The notes beneath the pieces are model-generated. The model was not told the origin of the DNA. It saw only the letters and a program-made list of their open reading frames with translations, and made no database searches. From NCBI RefSeq assembly GCF_001421885.1, contig NZ_LMLH01000002.1, positions 69,813 through 133,812 on the forward strand: a stretch of 64,000 bases of DNA, read 5' to 3'. The stretch comes from Pseudomonas sp. Leaf48 (lineage in GTDB: Bacteria; Pseudomonadota; Gammaproteobacteria; Pseudomonadales; Pseudomonadaceae). The position numbers and the translations under genes are program-made. Of the stretch, positions 15,479-25,701 are shown one piece after another (the first letter of the stretch is position 1; the number at the start of each line of letters is the position of its first letter).

Positions 15479-16474
15479 TCAGACCCACCGCAAACGCCGA
15501 AATAACCACCACTGCCCCAGCGCTACCGAGATCATCATCAGGCACGCAACCATGAAGCCATAGGGGCTCTCGGAGAATGGAATTCCGCCGACGTTGATCC
15601 CCAGAAGACCGGTAAGAAAACTCATCGGCAAAAAAATCCCGGTGATGACACCAAAGCGATACATCGTGCGGTTCATGCGCACGCTCAATCGTCGGTCTTC
15701 AGCCTCCAGGACCAGCCCCACCCGCTCGCGGGTCAATTCCAGCTCCTCGAGATAACGAGTCAGGCTGTTGTTCAATTCGTTCCAGTAATCGCCATCGTCT
15801 TCGACAAACCAGGGCAATTTTATCCGTGTCAGCTGGCCAAAAATATCCCTTTGCGGCGCGAGAAAGCGTTTTAACGCGGCGGCCCGACGACGGATCTGCA
15901 AAATCGCTCCGTGCTCCGGGGTATACCGTTCGTCGGCATCGAGTTTTTCTTCTTCCCCGTCGACCACTTCGGAGAGATCGCTGACCAGATCCTGCACCTT
16001 GTTGGTGAGGTACTGCGCCAGGTAAAGAATGAGTTCGGAGGCAGTTTTCGGCCCCTTGCCAGCCTCCAGCTGCACCAGCAACTCTTCGGTGGCGCGCAAT
16101 GGGCGCAAACGCAGGGAAATGACGCGCCGGGCCGAGCCGAAGATCCGAACCGAGACCATGTCTTCCGGCTCGGCGCCAGGGTTCAGATTAACCCCGCGCA
16201 AGAACAGCAGCAGTTCGCTGTCGGACAGTTGCAACAATCGCGGCCGAGTGTTCTCTTCCAGCAACAGATCGCAATTGAACTCGCTCAGGCCACTGGATTT
16301 ACGCAACCAGGTATGGGTTTGCGGATGACTGCGATCCCAGTGCAGCCACAGGCTTTCATGGGCCTGCAACTGCAAGTCGTCGAGTTCAGTCCGGGCTATC
16401 GAACGCGCGCCGCCTTTACCGTCCAGCACCAAGGCATGCACCAGGCCCCATTGCGCGTTGTCTTCCTCGAACAT
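15479..16474 (-). CDS. cmaX: CorA-family divalent metal transporter CmaX
   Basis: Inner-membrane channel of the CorA family, probably for zinc or magnesium, 331 residues. A large cytosolic N-terminal domain is followed by two C-terminal helices. The signature at the end of helix 1 reads GIFLPMSFLTGLLGINVGGIP, so GIN replaces the usual GMN, as in the ZntB-like branch; zinc efflux is therefore possible. I choose MFEEDNAQW (16474), six bases after AAGGA, over the ATG two codons upstream. It belongs to the sigX neighbourhood. A second CorA-type protein with GMN is at 58305. Confidence 0.87.
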   Translation of the reverse strand: MFEEDNAQWGLVHALVLDGKGGARSIARTELDDLQLQAHESLWLHWDRSHPQTHTWLRKSSGLSEFNCDLLLEENTRPRLLQLSDSELLLFLRGVNLNPGAEPEDMVSVRIFGSARRVISLRLRPLRATEELLVQLEAGKGPKTASELILYLAQYLTNKVQDLVSDLSEVVDGEEEKLDADERYTPEHGAILQIRRRAAALKRFLAPQRDIFGQLTRIKLPWFVEDDGDYWNELNNSLTRYLEELELTRERVGLVLEAEDRRLSVRMNRTMYRFGVITGIFLPMSFLTGLLGINVGGIPFSESPYGFMVACLMMISVALGQWWLFRRLRWV

Positions 16475-16498
16475 CCGCATTCCTTTGTTGATCGGACT

Positions 16499-16990
16499 TT
16501 ATTCAGGCATCTTGAGCGGGCTTGGCGAGATGATCACGCCGTTGTTGTCCGCATAAACGTACTGGCCCGGGTGGAAGGTTACGCCCGCGAAAGTCACGGC
16601 AACGTTGAGATCGCCAATGCCGCGCTTGTCGGTTTTCATTGGGTGGCTGGCCAGCGCCTGAACCCCCAGGTCGGTTTGCGCGATCACGTCCACATCACGG
16701 ATGCAGCCGTAGATCACCATGCCTTCCCAGCCATTTTTGGCCGCCTTCTCGGCAAGCATGTCGCCCAGCAGCGCGCGACGCAGAGAGCCGCCACCATCAA
16801 CCACCAGGACTTTGCCATTACCCTTGAGTTCAACCTGCTCCTTGACCAGCGAGTTGTCTTCGAAACACTTGATGGTCACGATTTCGCCGCCGAAGGAATC
16901 ACGGCCGCCAAAATTGCTGAACATCGGCTCCAGCACCTGCACCAGCTCCGGATAAGCGTCGCACAGGTCAGGCGTGAGGTAATGGTTCAT
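16499..16990 (-). CDS. rraA: Ribonuclease E activity regulator RraA family protein
   Basis: 163 residues of the RraA/HMG aldolase fold. Readable motifs are [47 protein letters not shown] and [14 protein letters not shown], which hold the Arg-Asp residues that bind metal in the aldolase-like members. Enterobacterial RraA inhibits RNase E; related pseudomonad proteins also have 4-hydroxy-4-methyl-2-oxoglutarate aldolase activity, so the role could be either. It is probably cotranscribed with cmaX (24 bases between). Confidence 0.88.
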   Translation of the reverse strand: MNHYLTPDLCDAYPELVQVLEPMFSNFGGRDSFGGEIVTIKCFEDNSLVKEQVELKGNGKVLVVDGGGSLRRALLGDMLAEKAAKNGWEGMVIYGCIRDVDVIAQTDLGVQALASHPMKTDKRGIGDLNVAVTFAGVTFHPGQYVYADNNGVIISPSPLKMPE

Positions 16991-17127
16991 CGAGAAACTC
17001 CTGTAAAGAGGAAGACAGCACGAACATCAGTGATGACTCAGTCACTGAAAGTGACCAGAACAGCTCAATCCGTCATATCTTAGCCGCAAGCCGAACAGAG
17101 CGAAATGCCCTTGTTAGAGCGGCAGAC

Positions 17128-18117
17128 TCAAATCACCTTGGAAAAATCCGCTTTTTCAGCCATCAAGGGTGCCTGGGGATCGGCAAGCCAACGCGCTACC
17201 AACGGCCAGACTTCATTCTGGGCGGCCTTGCTCACCAGCATTTCGACGTGACCGAAATTGTCAGCAAAACCCTGTTCATGACCCAGATTGATAAATTGCT
17301 TGTGCTCAGAACCGACCTGATCGAACAACTTGCGACAGGCCCACGCTGGGTCCTGATGGTCACCGGCCGCACTCATGGCCAGCACCGGCACCTGGACGCT
17401 GGCCAGACCGGCCCACCAATCCTTGTCCGCATCGCCAAAGCGCCCGAACAGGCCAAACCAGCGCATGCTTTCCAGGGCCAGGCCGATCGGCTCATCCTCC
17501 GGACCGCGCTTGAGCCGCGAACCTGACAGTTGGGCAAAACGCTTGAGAATGAAGCGACCGCCCCACTCCACGGGTGGAATCTTCAACGGCCAGTAGTTGC
17601 GGCTGACTTGCGTACCAAAAAACGCCGCCGAGGCCACCACTGGCTCACCGATATACTCGCCGCCCAATGCAGCTGCCAGGGTAGTACCCCCCAGCGAATG
17701 ACCGATCCAGTGCGGGGCCTGCCCACTCTGCTCGCGCACGAACGCGCCAATGGCGGGCAGATCATAGCGCGCGTAGTCGGCGACACGATTGTTGCGGTAG
17801 TCCTGATTACGCCGAGACAAGCCGTGACCGCGCATTTCGGCGATCCACACGTCAAATCCCAGGCGAGCCAGATAAGCGCCGAGCCCAAGCCCCTTGGGTG
17901 AAAACCAGAACCGGCGATTGGAAAAGCTGCCGTGCAACAGGATCACCGGCACGCCACGGCAGGCGGGTTCATCAGCCATGCCGAGGCGGGTCACAGCCAG
18001 TTCGACGGTACCGTCAGGGCTGTTACCGGGTTTCAAACGATAGACATCTTCGCTCAGATCACCGCGTCGTTCGGCGCTGATCAGGGCGACAGGAAACAGG
18101 TTGCTGCTGCTTTGCAT
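17128..18117 (-). CDS. Alpha/beta hydrolase (lipase/esterase-like)
   Basis: About 329 residues starting MQSSSNLFPVALISAERRGD. The alpha/beta-hydrolase core shows VILLHGSFSNRRFW (oxyanion side), the nucleophile elbow GHSLGGTTLA, an aspartate candidate in VLAMSAAGDHQDPAW, and a late histidine in FGHVEML. There is no signal peptide, so it is probably cytosolic. An upstream in-frame start at 18144 would place the N-terminus inside the ppsA terminator, so I prefer 18117 with AAGAG upstream. The substrate is unknown. Confidence 0.85.
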   Translation of the reverse strand: MQSSSNLFPVALISAERRGDLSEDVYRLKPGNSPDGTVELAVTRLGMADEPACRGVPVILLHGSFSNRRFWFSPKGLGLGAYLARLGFDVWIAEMRGHGLSRRNQDYRNNRVADYARYDLPAIGAFVREQSGQAPHWIGHSLGGTTLAAALGGEYIGEPVVASAAFFGTQVSRNYWPLKIPPVEWGGRFILKRFAQLSGSRLKRGPEDEPIGLALESMRWFGLFGRFGDADKDWWAGLASVQVPVLAMSAAGDHQDPAWACRKLFDQVGSEHKQFINLGHEQGFADNFGHVEMLVSKAAQNEVWPLVARWLADPQAPLMAEKADFSKVI

Positions 18118-18128
18118 AATCTCTTGCA

Positions 18129-18161
18129 CAAAAAAGGGCGGCATCCGGAGGAGCCCGCCCT
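18129..18161 (-). terminator. Terminator of ppsA
   Basis: On the minus strand AGGGCGG (18155-18161) pairs with CCGCCCT (18135-18141) and is followed by six T. It lies just upstream of the hydrolase start. Confidence 0.85.
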
Positions 18162-18213
18162 GCTTGAACTTCTAATGGGCCGCTCAATGTGGGAGCGGCC
18201 CGTTCACACTACA

Positions 18214-20589
18214 TCAAGCCTGCGCTTGACCTTCAGCCAGGAAGAACCAGGTTTCCAGCACGGAGTCAGGGTTCAACGAAACGCTTTCGATGCCCTGCTC
18301 CATCAGCCACTTGGCCAGGTCCGGGTGGTCCGAAGGACCCTGACCGCAGATACCGATGTATTTGCCGGCCTTGTTGCACGCAGCGATGGCATTGGCCAGC
18401 AGCTTCTTGACCGCAGGGTTACGCTCGTCGAACAGGTGCGCAATGATCCCGGAGTCACGGTCCAGGCCCAGAGTCAGCTGGGTCAGGTCGTTGGAACCAA
18501 TCGAGAAGCCGTCGAAGAACTCGAGGAACTCTTCCGCCAGGATCGCGTTGGATGGCAGTTCGCACATCATGATGATACGCAGACCGTTTTCACCGCGAGC
18601 CAGACCGTTTTCGGCGAGCAGATCGATCACTTGGCTGGCTTCGCCCAAGGTACGGACGAACGGCACCATGATTTCGACGTTGGTCAGGCCCATCTCGTTG
18701 CGCACGCGCTTGAGGGCGCGGCACTCGAGTTCGAAGCAGTCACGGAACGATTCGCTGATGTAACGCGAAGCGCCGCGGAAGCCCAGCATCGGGTTTTCTT
18801 CTTCCGGCTCGTAAAGCTTGCCGCCGATCAGGTTCGCGTATTCGTTGGACTTGAAGTCCGACAGACGCACGATGACCTTTTTCGGCGTGAACGCTGCAGC
18901 CAGGGTGCTGATGCCTTCGACCAGTTTGTCGACGTAGAAGTCGACCGGATCGCTGTAACCGGCAATGCGCTTGTCGACGCTTTCCTTGATTTCTTGCGGC
19001 AGACCGTCGTAGTTCAACAGTGCCTTGGGGTGCACGCCGATCATGCGATTGATGATGAATTCCAGGCGGGCCAGGCCCACACCGGCGTTCGGCAGCTGTG
19101 CGAAGTCAAAGGCGCGGTCCGGGTTACCGACGTTCATCATGATCTTGAACGGCAGATCAGGCATGGCGTCCACGGAGTTCTTCTTGATATCGAAGCCCAG
19201 TTCGCCTTCGAAGATGAAACCGGTGTCGCCTTCAGCGCAGGAAACGGTCACGCCCTGGCCGTCTTTCAACAGCTGGGTGGCGTTGCCGCAACCGACAACC
19301 GCTGGAATGCCCAGCTCACGGGCGATGATCGCCGCGTGGCAAGTACGACCGCCACGGTTGGTAACGATGGCGCTGGCGCGCTTCATGACCGGTTCCCAGT
19401 CCGGGTCGGTCATGTCGGAAACCAGTACGTCGCCAGGCTGGACTTTGTCCATCTCGGACACGTCCTTGATGATGCGAACCTTGCCGGCGCCGATGCGCTG
19501 GCCGATGGCGCGACCTTCAACCAGCACAGTGCCGGTTTCTTTCAGCAGGTAACGTTCCATGACGTTGGCCTGGGTACGGCTCTTCACGGTTTCCGGACGG
19601 GCCTGCACGATGTACAGCTTGCCGTCGTCACCGTCCTTGGCCCATTCGATGTCCATCGGGCACTTGTAGTGCTTCTCGATGATCATCGCCTGTTTGGCCA
19701 GTTCGCTGACTTCAGCGTCGGACAGGCAGAAACGTGCGCGCTCGGCCTTGTCCACGTCGACGGTCTTGACCGAACGACCGGCCTTGGCTTCGTCGCCGTA
19801 GATCATCTTGATGGCCTTGCTGCCCAGATTGCGGCGCAGGATGGCCGGACGACCGGCTTCCAGCGTGCCCTTGTGGACATAGAACTCATCCGGGTTCACC
19901 GCGCCTTGTACGACAGTTTCACCCAGGCCGTAGGCGCCGGTGATGAACACCACGTCACGGAAGCCCGACTCGGTGTCGAGGGTGAACATCACGCCGGCGG
20001 TGCCGGTTTCGGAACGGACCATGCGCTGAACGCCGGCCGACAGGGCAACCAGCTTGTGGTCGAAACCCTGGTGCACGCGGTAGGAAATCGCGCGGTCGTT
20101 GAAAAGGGACGCGAACACCTCTTTGGCGGCGCGAATGACGTTTTCGACACCACGGATATTCAGGAAGGTTTCCTGCTGACCGGCGAAGGAAGCGTCCGGC
20201 AAGTCTTCGGCGGTAGCCGAAGAGCGCACGGCCACGGCCATGTCAGGGTTGCCGGCCGACAGCGCGGCGAACGCGGTGCGGATTTCGGCATTCAGTTTTT
20301 CAGGGAACTCGGCTTCCATGATCCATTGACGGATCTGGGCACCGGTTTTAGCCAAGGCATTGACATCGTCGACGTCCAGGGCGTCGAGGGCGGCATGGAT
20401 CTGATCGTTCAGGCCGCTCAGTTCCAGGAAATCACGATAAGCCTGAGCGGTCGTGGCGAAGCCACCGGGTACCGATACACCGGCACCTGCAAGGTTGCTG
20501 ATCATCTCGCCCAGGGATGCGTTCTTGCCCCCCACGTGCTCAACGTCGTCTTTGCCGAGCTTGTCGAGGGAAACTACGTACTCTACCAA
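18214..20589 (-). CDS. ppsA: Phosphoenolpyruvate synthase
   Basis: Makes PEP from pyruvate and ATP during growth on gluconeogenic substrates. The 791 residues comprise the ATP-binding PPDK domain ([34 protein letters not shown]), the swivelling phosphohistidine domain ([20 protein letters not shown], with the phosphorylated His) and the TIM-barrel PEP domain ([31 protein letters not shown]). The start is TTG at 20589 ([12 protein letters not shown]), seven bases after GGAGAG; the ATG 17 codons upstream adds non-conserved sequence. ppsR, its regulator, is divergent. Confidence 0.96.
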   Translation of the reverse strand: MVEYVVSLDKLGKDDVEHVGGKNASLGEMISNLAGAGVSVPGGFATTAQAYRDFLELSGLNDQIHAALDALDVDDVNALAKTGAQIRQWIMEAEFPEKLNAEIRTAFAALSAGNPDMAVAVRSSATAEDLPDASFAGQQETFLNIRGVENVIRAAKEVFASLFNDRAISYRVHQGFDHKLVALSAGVQRMVRSETGTAGVMFTLDTESGFRDVVFITGAYGLGETVVQGAVNPDEFYVHKGTLEAGRPAILRRNLGSKAIKMIYGDEAKAGRSVKTVDVDKAERARFCLSDAEVSELAKQAMIIEKHYKCPMDIEWAKDGDDGKLYIVQARPETVKSRTQANVMERYLLKETGTVLVEGRAIGQRIGAGKVRIIKDVSEMDKVQPGDVLVSDMTDPDWEPVMKRASAIVTNRGGRTCHAAIIARELGIPAVVGCGNATQLLKDGQGVTVSCAEGDTGFIFEGELGFDIKKNSVDAMPDLPFKIMMNVGNPDRAFDFAQLPNAGVGLARLEFIINRMIGVHPKALLNYDGLPQEIKESVDKRIAGYSDPVDFYVDKLVEGISTLAAAFTPKKVIVRLSDFKSNEYANLIGGKLYEPEEENPMLGFRGASRYISESFRDCFELECRALKRVRNEMGLTNVEIMVPFVRTLGEASQVIDLLAENGLARGENGLRIIMMCELPSNAILAEEFLEFFDGFSIGSNDLTQLTLGLDRDSGIIAHLFDERNPAVKKLLANAIAACNKAGKYIGICGQGPSDHPDLAKWLMEQGIESVSLNPDSVLETWFFLAEGQAQA

Positions 20590-20763
20590 GGTGATCTCTC
20601 CACTAACTGTGTTGGAAAAGCTCAGGAACCGGCTGCTCAAGGGAGCGTTTGCCAGCTGTATGGCCTGGACCTGGAAAATAAGTGAGAATGCAGGCCATTG
20701 GCGGCCTGCAAATCGCGCCTATCATATCGAAAAATCGTCATGAGCTTAAGGCCCAAGGTGCAA

Positions 20764-21582
20764 ATGAAACGATCTGCTTTCTTTATTTCCGATGGCACCG
20801 GCATTACCGCCGAAACGCTGGGCCAAAGCCTTCTGGCGCAGTTCGAAAACATCACCTTCAGCAAATTCACCCGACCGTACATCGACAACGTCGACAAGGC
20901 GCGGGCAATGGTCCAGCAAATCAATAAAGCCGCCGAAAACGATGGCTTTCGCCCGATCATCTTCGACACCATCGTCAATCAGGACATTCGTGAGATTCTC
21001 GCAACCTCGAATGGTTTCATGATCGACATTTTCTCGACCTTCCTGGCACCACTGGAACAGGAACTCACCGAGCACTCTTCCTACACCGTCGGCAAGTCCC
21101 ACTCCATCGGCACCAACTCCAATTACATGGAGCGCATCGAAGCGGTGAACTTCGCCCTCGACAACGACGACGGGGCCCGCACGCACTATTACGACAAGGC
21201 CGACTTGATCCTGGTGGGCGTTTCGCGGTGCGGCAAGACCCCAACCTGCCTGTACATGGCCATGCAGTTCGGCATCCGCGCCGCCAACTACCCGCTGACC
21301 GAAGACGACATGGAACGCCTGACCCTGCCAAGTGCCCTGCGCGCCCACCAGCACAAGCTGTTCGGCCTGACCATCGACCCGGACCGCCTCACCGCGATCC
21401 GCAACGAGCGCAAACCCAACAGCCGCTATTCGAGCTACGCCCAGTGTGAATTCGAAGTGCGCGAAGTGGAGAACCTGTTCCGTCGCGAGAACATCCCGCA
21501 CATCAACTCCACACATTTTTCGGTGGAAGAGATTTCGGCGAAAATTCTGGTGGAGAAAGGTGTAGAGCGGCGGTTCAAGTGA
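20764..21582 (+). CDS. ppsR: PEP synthase regulatory protein (bifunctional kinase/pyrophosphorylase)
   Basis: DUF299 family enzyme that inactivates PpsA by ADP-dependent threonine phosphorylation and reactivates it by Pi-dependent removal. The 272 residues begin [20 protein letters not shown] and contain the P-loop-like [15 protein letters not shown]. It is divergent from ppsA with 174 bases between, the usual pairing. The ATG at 20764 fits the family N-terminus better than the in-frame one at 20698. Confidence 0.94.
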   Translation: MKRSAFFISDGTGITAETLGQSLLAQFENITFSKFTRPYIDNVDKARAMVQQINKAAENDGFRPIIFDTIVNQDIREILATSNGFMIDIFSTFLAPLEQELTEHSSYTVGKSHSIGTNSNYMERIEAVNFALDNDDGARTHYYDKADLILVGVSRCGKTPTCLYMAMQFGIRAANYPLTEDDMERLTLPSALRAHQHKLFGLTIDPDRLTAIRNERKPNSRYSSYAQCEFEVREVENLFRRENIPHINSTHFSVEEISAKILVEKGVERRFK

Positions 21583-21603
21583 AATAGCTTCACTGCACAC
21601 CCT

Positions 21604-21632
21604 GCAGGAGCGAGCAGGCTCGCTCCTACGGG
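21604..21632. repeat. REP-type palindrome
   Basis: CAGGAGCGAGCAGGCTCGCT and flanks form a small hairpin between the converging ppsR and prpF genes; it may act as a terminator. Confidence 0.6.
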
Positions 21633-21644
21633 GATAGGCGTCAG

Positions 21645-22835
21645 TTAGAACGAGTCGCCAGGAACGCGAACATAACCTTCCATCAACACCCGCGCACTGC
21701 GGCTCATGATGGCTTTGTTCACGGTCCACTCGCCGTTCACCAGGCTGGCCTCGGCGCCGACACGCAGGGTGCCCGACGGATGACCGAAACGCACCGCATT
21801 GCGTTCGATACCACCGGCAGCGAGATTGACCAAGGTGCCGGAAATAGCCGCCGCCGTACCGATGGCCACCGCAGCGGTGCCCATCATTGCGTGGTGCAGC
21901 TTGCCCATGGACAGTGCACGCACCAGCAGGTCGACATCACCGGCCGCAATCGCCTTGCCGCTCGATGCCACGTAGTCCGCAGGCTTGGCCACGAAAGCCA
22001 CCTTCGGCGTATGTTGGCGCTTGGCCGCTTCGTCGATATTGCCAATCAGCCCCATGCGCAACGCGCCATAAGCACGGATGGTTTCGAACATCAGCAACGC
22101 TTTCGGGTCGCCGTTGATCGCGCCCTGCAGCTCGGTACCGGTGTAGCCGATATCTTCGGCATTGACGAAAATCGTCGGGATGCCGGCGTTGATCATGGTG
22201 GCCTTGAAGGTGCCCACGCCGGGTACTTCCAGGTCATCCACCAGGTTGCCGGTAGGGAACATCGAACCGCCACCGCCCTCTTCTTCCGCAGCCGGATCGA
22301 GGAATTCGATCTGCACTTCGGCAGCCGGGAAGGTCACGCCGTCGAGTTCGAAATCGCCGGTTTCCTGCACTTCACCGTTGGTGATCGGCACGTGAGCGAT
22401 GATGGTCTTGCCGATGTTGGCCTGCCACACGCGAACCACGGCCACGCCGTTGTGCGGAACGCGGCTGGCATCGATCAGGCCATTGCTGACGGCGAACGAG
22501 CCGACTGCAGCCGTCAGGTTGCCGCAGTTGCCGCTCCAGTCCACGAATGGCTTGTCGATGGAAACCTGACCGAACAGGTAGTCGACGTCGTGATCGGCCT
22601 TGATGCTTTTGGACAGGATCACGGTTTTGCTGGTGCTGGAAGTTGCGCAGCCCATGCCGTCGATTTGCTTGTCGTAAGGATCGGGGCTGCCGATCACGCG
22701 CAGCAACAGGGCATCGCGGGCCGGGCCGGGAACCTGAGCTGCTTCAGGCAGGTCTTGCAGGCTGAAAAATACGCCTTTGCTGGTGCCGCCACGCATGTAG
22801 GTGGCAGGGACTTTGATCTGTGGTGCATGAGCCAT
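21645..22835 (-). CDS. prpF: 2-methylaconitate cis-trans isomerase
   Basis: Works with AcnD in the 2-methylcitrate cycle, isomerising the trans product of AcnD to cis-2-methylaconitate. The 396 residues start MAHAPQIKVPATYMRGGTSK. PrpF features are MRGGTSKGVFF, GCATSSTSKTVILS and FVDWSGNCGNLTAAVGSFA, the diaminopimelate-epimerase-like halves. The start has GGAGAG 8 bases upstream. It is the last gene of the prp cluster here; no prpD follows. Confidence 0.94.
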   Translation of the reverse strand: MAHAPQIKVPATYMRGGTSKGVFFSLQDLPEAAQVPGPARDALLLRVIGSPDPYDKQIDGMGCATSSTSKTVILSKSIKADHDVDYLFGQVSIDKPFVDWSGNCGNLTAAVGSFAVSNGLIDASRVPHNGVAVVRVWQANIGKTIIAHVPITNGEVQETGDFELDGVTFPAAEVQIEFLDPAAEEEGGGGSMFPTGNLVDDLEVPGVGTFKATMINAGIPTIFVNAEDIGYTGTELQGAINGDPKALLMFETIRAYGALRMGLIGNIDEAAKRQHTPKVAFVAKPADYVASSGKAIAAGDVDLLVRALSMGKLHHAMMGTAAVAIGTAAAISGTLVNLAAGGIERNAVRFGHPSGTLRVGAEASLVNGEWTVNKAIMSRSARVLMEGYVRVPGDSF

Positions 22836-22901
22836 GATGCTCGTCTCTCCTAATCCAGAAACAGACATGGGACCCAAGGTCCCATGTCTGTACAGCCTGT
22901 G

Positions 22902-25496
22902 TTATACGGCCACTGCCGACTCTTCGAGGAAGTCCTGGGCGAAGCGTTGCAGCACGCCGCCGGCTTCGTAGATCGACACTTCTTCGGCAGTGTCGAGACG
23001 GCAGGTCACCGGGACCTCGACGACTTCGCCGTTCTTGCGATTGATCACCAGCGTCAGATCAGCGCGCGGTGTGCGAGCACCGACGACGTCGTAGGTTTCA
23101 CTACCGTCGATGGCCAGGGTGTGGCGGTTGGTGCCCGGCTTGAACTCCAGCGGCAACACGCCCATGCCCACCAGGTTGGTGCGGTGGATGCGCTCGAAAC
23201 CTTCGGCGGCAATCGCTTCCACGCCGGCCAGGCGCACGCCCTTGGCGGCCCAGTCACGGGACGAACCCTGACCGTAGTCGGCACCGGCGATGATGATCAG
23301 CGGCTGCTTGCGATCCATGTAGGTTTCGATCGCTTCCCACATGCGCATGACCTTGCCTTCCGGCTCCACGCGAGCCAGCGAACCCTGCTTGACCTTGCCG
23401 TCTTCCTGAACCATTTCGTTGAACAGTTTCGGGTTGGCGAAGGTCGCGCGCTGCGCGGTCAGGTGGTCACCACGGTGAGTCGCGTAAGAGTTGAAGTCCT
23501 CTTCCGGCAAGCCCATTTTCGCCAGGTATTCGCCGGCGGCGCTGTCGAGCATGATTGCGTTCGACGGCGACAGGTGGTCAGTGGTGATGTTGTCCGGCAG
23601 CACTGCCAGAGGACGCATGCCCTTGAGTGGACGCGCGCCGGCCAGTGCGCCTTCCCAGTACGGCGGACGACGGATGTAGGTGCTCATTTCGCGCCAGTCG
23701 TACAGCGGCGCGACTTTCGGGCCGGTGTCTTCGTGGATGGCGAACATCGGGATGTAGACCTGACGGAACTGTTCCGGCTTGACCGACGCCTTGACCACTG
23801 CGTCGATTTCTTCATCGCTCGGCCAGATGTCTTTCAGGCGAATTTCCTTGCCGTCTACTACGCCCAGCACGTCCTTCTCGATGTCGAAACGGATGGTGCC
23901 GGCGATGGCGTAAGCCACTACCAGAGGCGGCGAAGCGAGGAATGCCTGCTTGGCGTACGGGTGAATCCGGCCGTCGAAGTTACGGTTGCCGGACAATACG
24001 GCAGTGGCGTACAGGTCGCGGTCGATGATCTCTTGCTGGATCACCGGATCCAGTGCACCGGACATGCCGTTGCAAGTGGTGCAGGCGAACGCGACGACGC
24101 CGAAACCGAGCTGTTCCAGCTCATCGGTCAGGCCGGCTTCATCGAGGTACAGCGCCACGGTTTTCGAACCCGGGGCCAGGGACGACTTGACCCATGGCTT
24201 GCGGGCCAGGCCGAGCTTGTTGGCATTACGCGCCAGCAGGCCGGCGGCGATCACGTTGCGCGGGTTGCTGGTGTTGGTGCAGCTGGTGATGGCGGCGATG
24301 ATCACCGCGCCGTCCGGCATTTGACCCGGGACATCGTCCCACTGGCCGGAGATGCCTTTGGCAGCCAGATCCGAAACCGCTACACGGGCGTGCGGGTTGC
24401 TCGGGCCGGCCATGTTGCGCACTACCGAGGACAGATCGAACGTCAGGCCGCGCTCGTATTGCGCGCCCTTGAGGCTGTCAGCCCACAGACCGGTGGTCTT
24501 GGCGTAGTTTTCCACCAACTGCACCTGGTCGTCTTCACGGCCGGTGAGCTTGAGGTAGTCGATGGTCTGCTGGTCGATGTAGAACATCGCAGCGGTGGCG
24601 CCGTATTCCGGGGCCATGTTGGAGATGGTCGCGCGGTCGCCCAGGGTCAGGGCCGCTGCGCCTTCGCCGAAGAACTCCAGCCATGCGCCAACGACTTTTT
24701 GCTTGCGCAGGAACTCGGTCAGCGCCAGCACCATATCGGTGGCGGTGATGCCCGGTTGCAGCTTGCCGGTCAGTTCTACGCCGACGCTCTCAGGCAGACG
24801 CATCCAGGAGGCGCGGCCGAGCATCACGCTCTCGGCTTCCAGGCCGCCAACACCAATGGCGATCACGCCCAGCGCATCGACGTGCGGGGTGTGGCTGTCG
24901 GTACCGACGCAGGTATCAGGGAAGGCCACGCCGTCACGCACCTGGATCACCGGAGACATTTTCTCCAGGTTGATCTGGTGCATGATGCCGTTGCCTGGCG
25001 GGATCACGTCGACGTTCTTGAACGCCTTCTTGGTCCAGTTGATGAAGTGGAAACGGTCTTCGTTGCGGCGGTCTTCGATGGCGCGGTTCTTCTCGAACGC
25101 CTCCGGATCGAAACCACCACGCTCGACGGCCAGGGAGTGGTCGACGATCAGTTGGGTCGGCACCACCGGGTTGACTTGCGCAGGATCGCCACCTTGCAGG
25201 GCGATCGCATCACGCAGACCGGCGAGGTCGACCAGGGCGGTCTGGCCGAGAATGTCGTGGCACACCACACGGGCCGGGAACCAAGGGAAGTCGAGGTCGC
25301 GTTTGCGCTCGATGAATTGCTTCAGGGATTCGTTGAGCGTGGCCGGGTCGCAGCGACGCACCAGGTTTTCCGCCAGCACGCGGGAGGTGTACGGCAGGGT
25401 GTCATAGGCGCCGGGCTGGATGGCCTCGACCGCCGCGCGGACGTCGAAATAATCCAGATGGCTGCCGGGAAGCGTTTTACGGAATTCTGTGTTCAT
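22902..25496 (-). CDS. acnD: Fe/S-dependent 2-methylcitrate dehydratase
   Basis: Aconitase-family enzyme that dehydrates 2-methylcitrate in propionate degradation. The 864 residues start MNTEFRKTLPGSHLDYFDVR. Cluster cysteines appear in ITSCTNTSNPRNV and ACTTCNGMSGALDP, and swivel-domain motifs in SSRDWAAKGVRLAGVEAI and ERIHRTNLVGMGVLPLEF. The AcnD assignment (rather than AcnA) rests on the length, on its neighbours prpC and prpF, and on the N-terminal text. A REP pair separates it from prpC. Confidence 0.95.
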   Translation of the reverse strand: MNTEFRKTLPGSHLDYFDVRAAVEAIQPGAYDTLPYTSRVLAENLVRRCDPATLNESLKQFIERKRDLDFPWFPARVVCHDILGQTALVDLAGLRDAIALQGGDPAQVNPVVPTQLIVDHSLAVERGGFDPEAFEKNRAIEDRRNEDRFHFINWTKKAFKNVDVIPPGNGIMHQINLEKMSPVIQVRDGVAFPDTCVGTDSHTPHVDALGVIAIGVGGLEAESVMLGRASWMRLPESVGVELTGKLQPGITATDMVLALTEFLRKQKVVGAWLEFFGEGAAALTLGDRATISNMAPEYGATAAMFYIDQQTIDYLKLTGREDDQVQLVENYAKTTGLWADSLKGAQYERGLTFDLSSVVRNMAGPSNPHARVAVSDLAAKGISGQWDDVPGQMPDGAVIIAAITSCTNTSNPRNVIAAGLLARNANKLGLARKPWVKSSLAPGSKTVALYLDEAGLTDELEQLGFGVVAFACTTCNGMSGALDPVIQQEIIDRDLYATAVLSGNRNFDGRIHPYAKQAFLASPPLVVAYAIAGTIRFDIEKDVLGVVDGKEIRLKDIWPSDEEIDAVVKASVKPEQFRQVYIPMFAIHEDTGPKVAPLYDWREMSTYIRRPPYWEGALAGARPLKGMRPLAVLPDNITTDHLSPSNAIMLDSAAGEYLAKMGLPEEDFNSYATHRGDHLTAQRATFANPKLFNEMVQEDGKVKQGSLARVEPEGKVMRMWEAIETYMDRKQPLIIIAGADYGQGSSRDWAAKGVRLAGVEAIAAEGFERIHRTNLVGMGVLPLEFKPGTNRHTLAIDGSETYDVVGARTPRADLTLVINRKNGEVVEVPVTCRLDTAEEVSIYEAGGVLQRFAQDFLEESAVAV

Positions 25497-25566
25497 CAGT
25501 CGGGACTCGGTCACGGTAAATACAAAGGGGGGCCCTGGCGCAGCTGCCGAATTGAACTCGGTCAAA

Positions 25567-25657
25567 TGTGGGAGCGGGCTTGCTCGCGAAAGCGGTGTAT
25601 CAGTCAACATCAATGTTGGATGTCAGCCCGTCTTCGCGAGCAAGCCCGCTCCCACAA
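25567..25657. repeat. Inverted REP pair between acnD and prpC
   Basis: TGTGGGAGCGGGCTTGCTCG at 25567 and its inverse ending at 25656 face each other, enclosing about 40 bases. Confidence 0.75.
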
Positions 25658-25701
25658 TGATCACCGGTTCAATCAGCAACCCGCGTGGAAGCCTCCACCG
25701 T

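Noticed and set aside
17932-20685. 917-codon plus-strand open frame
   Set aside because: It is antisense to ppsA, its translation is low-complexity His/Arg/Val text without motifs, and it arises from high G+C third positions.
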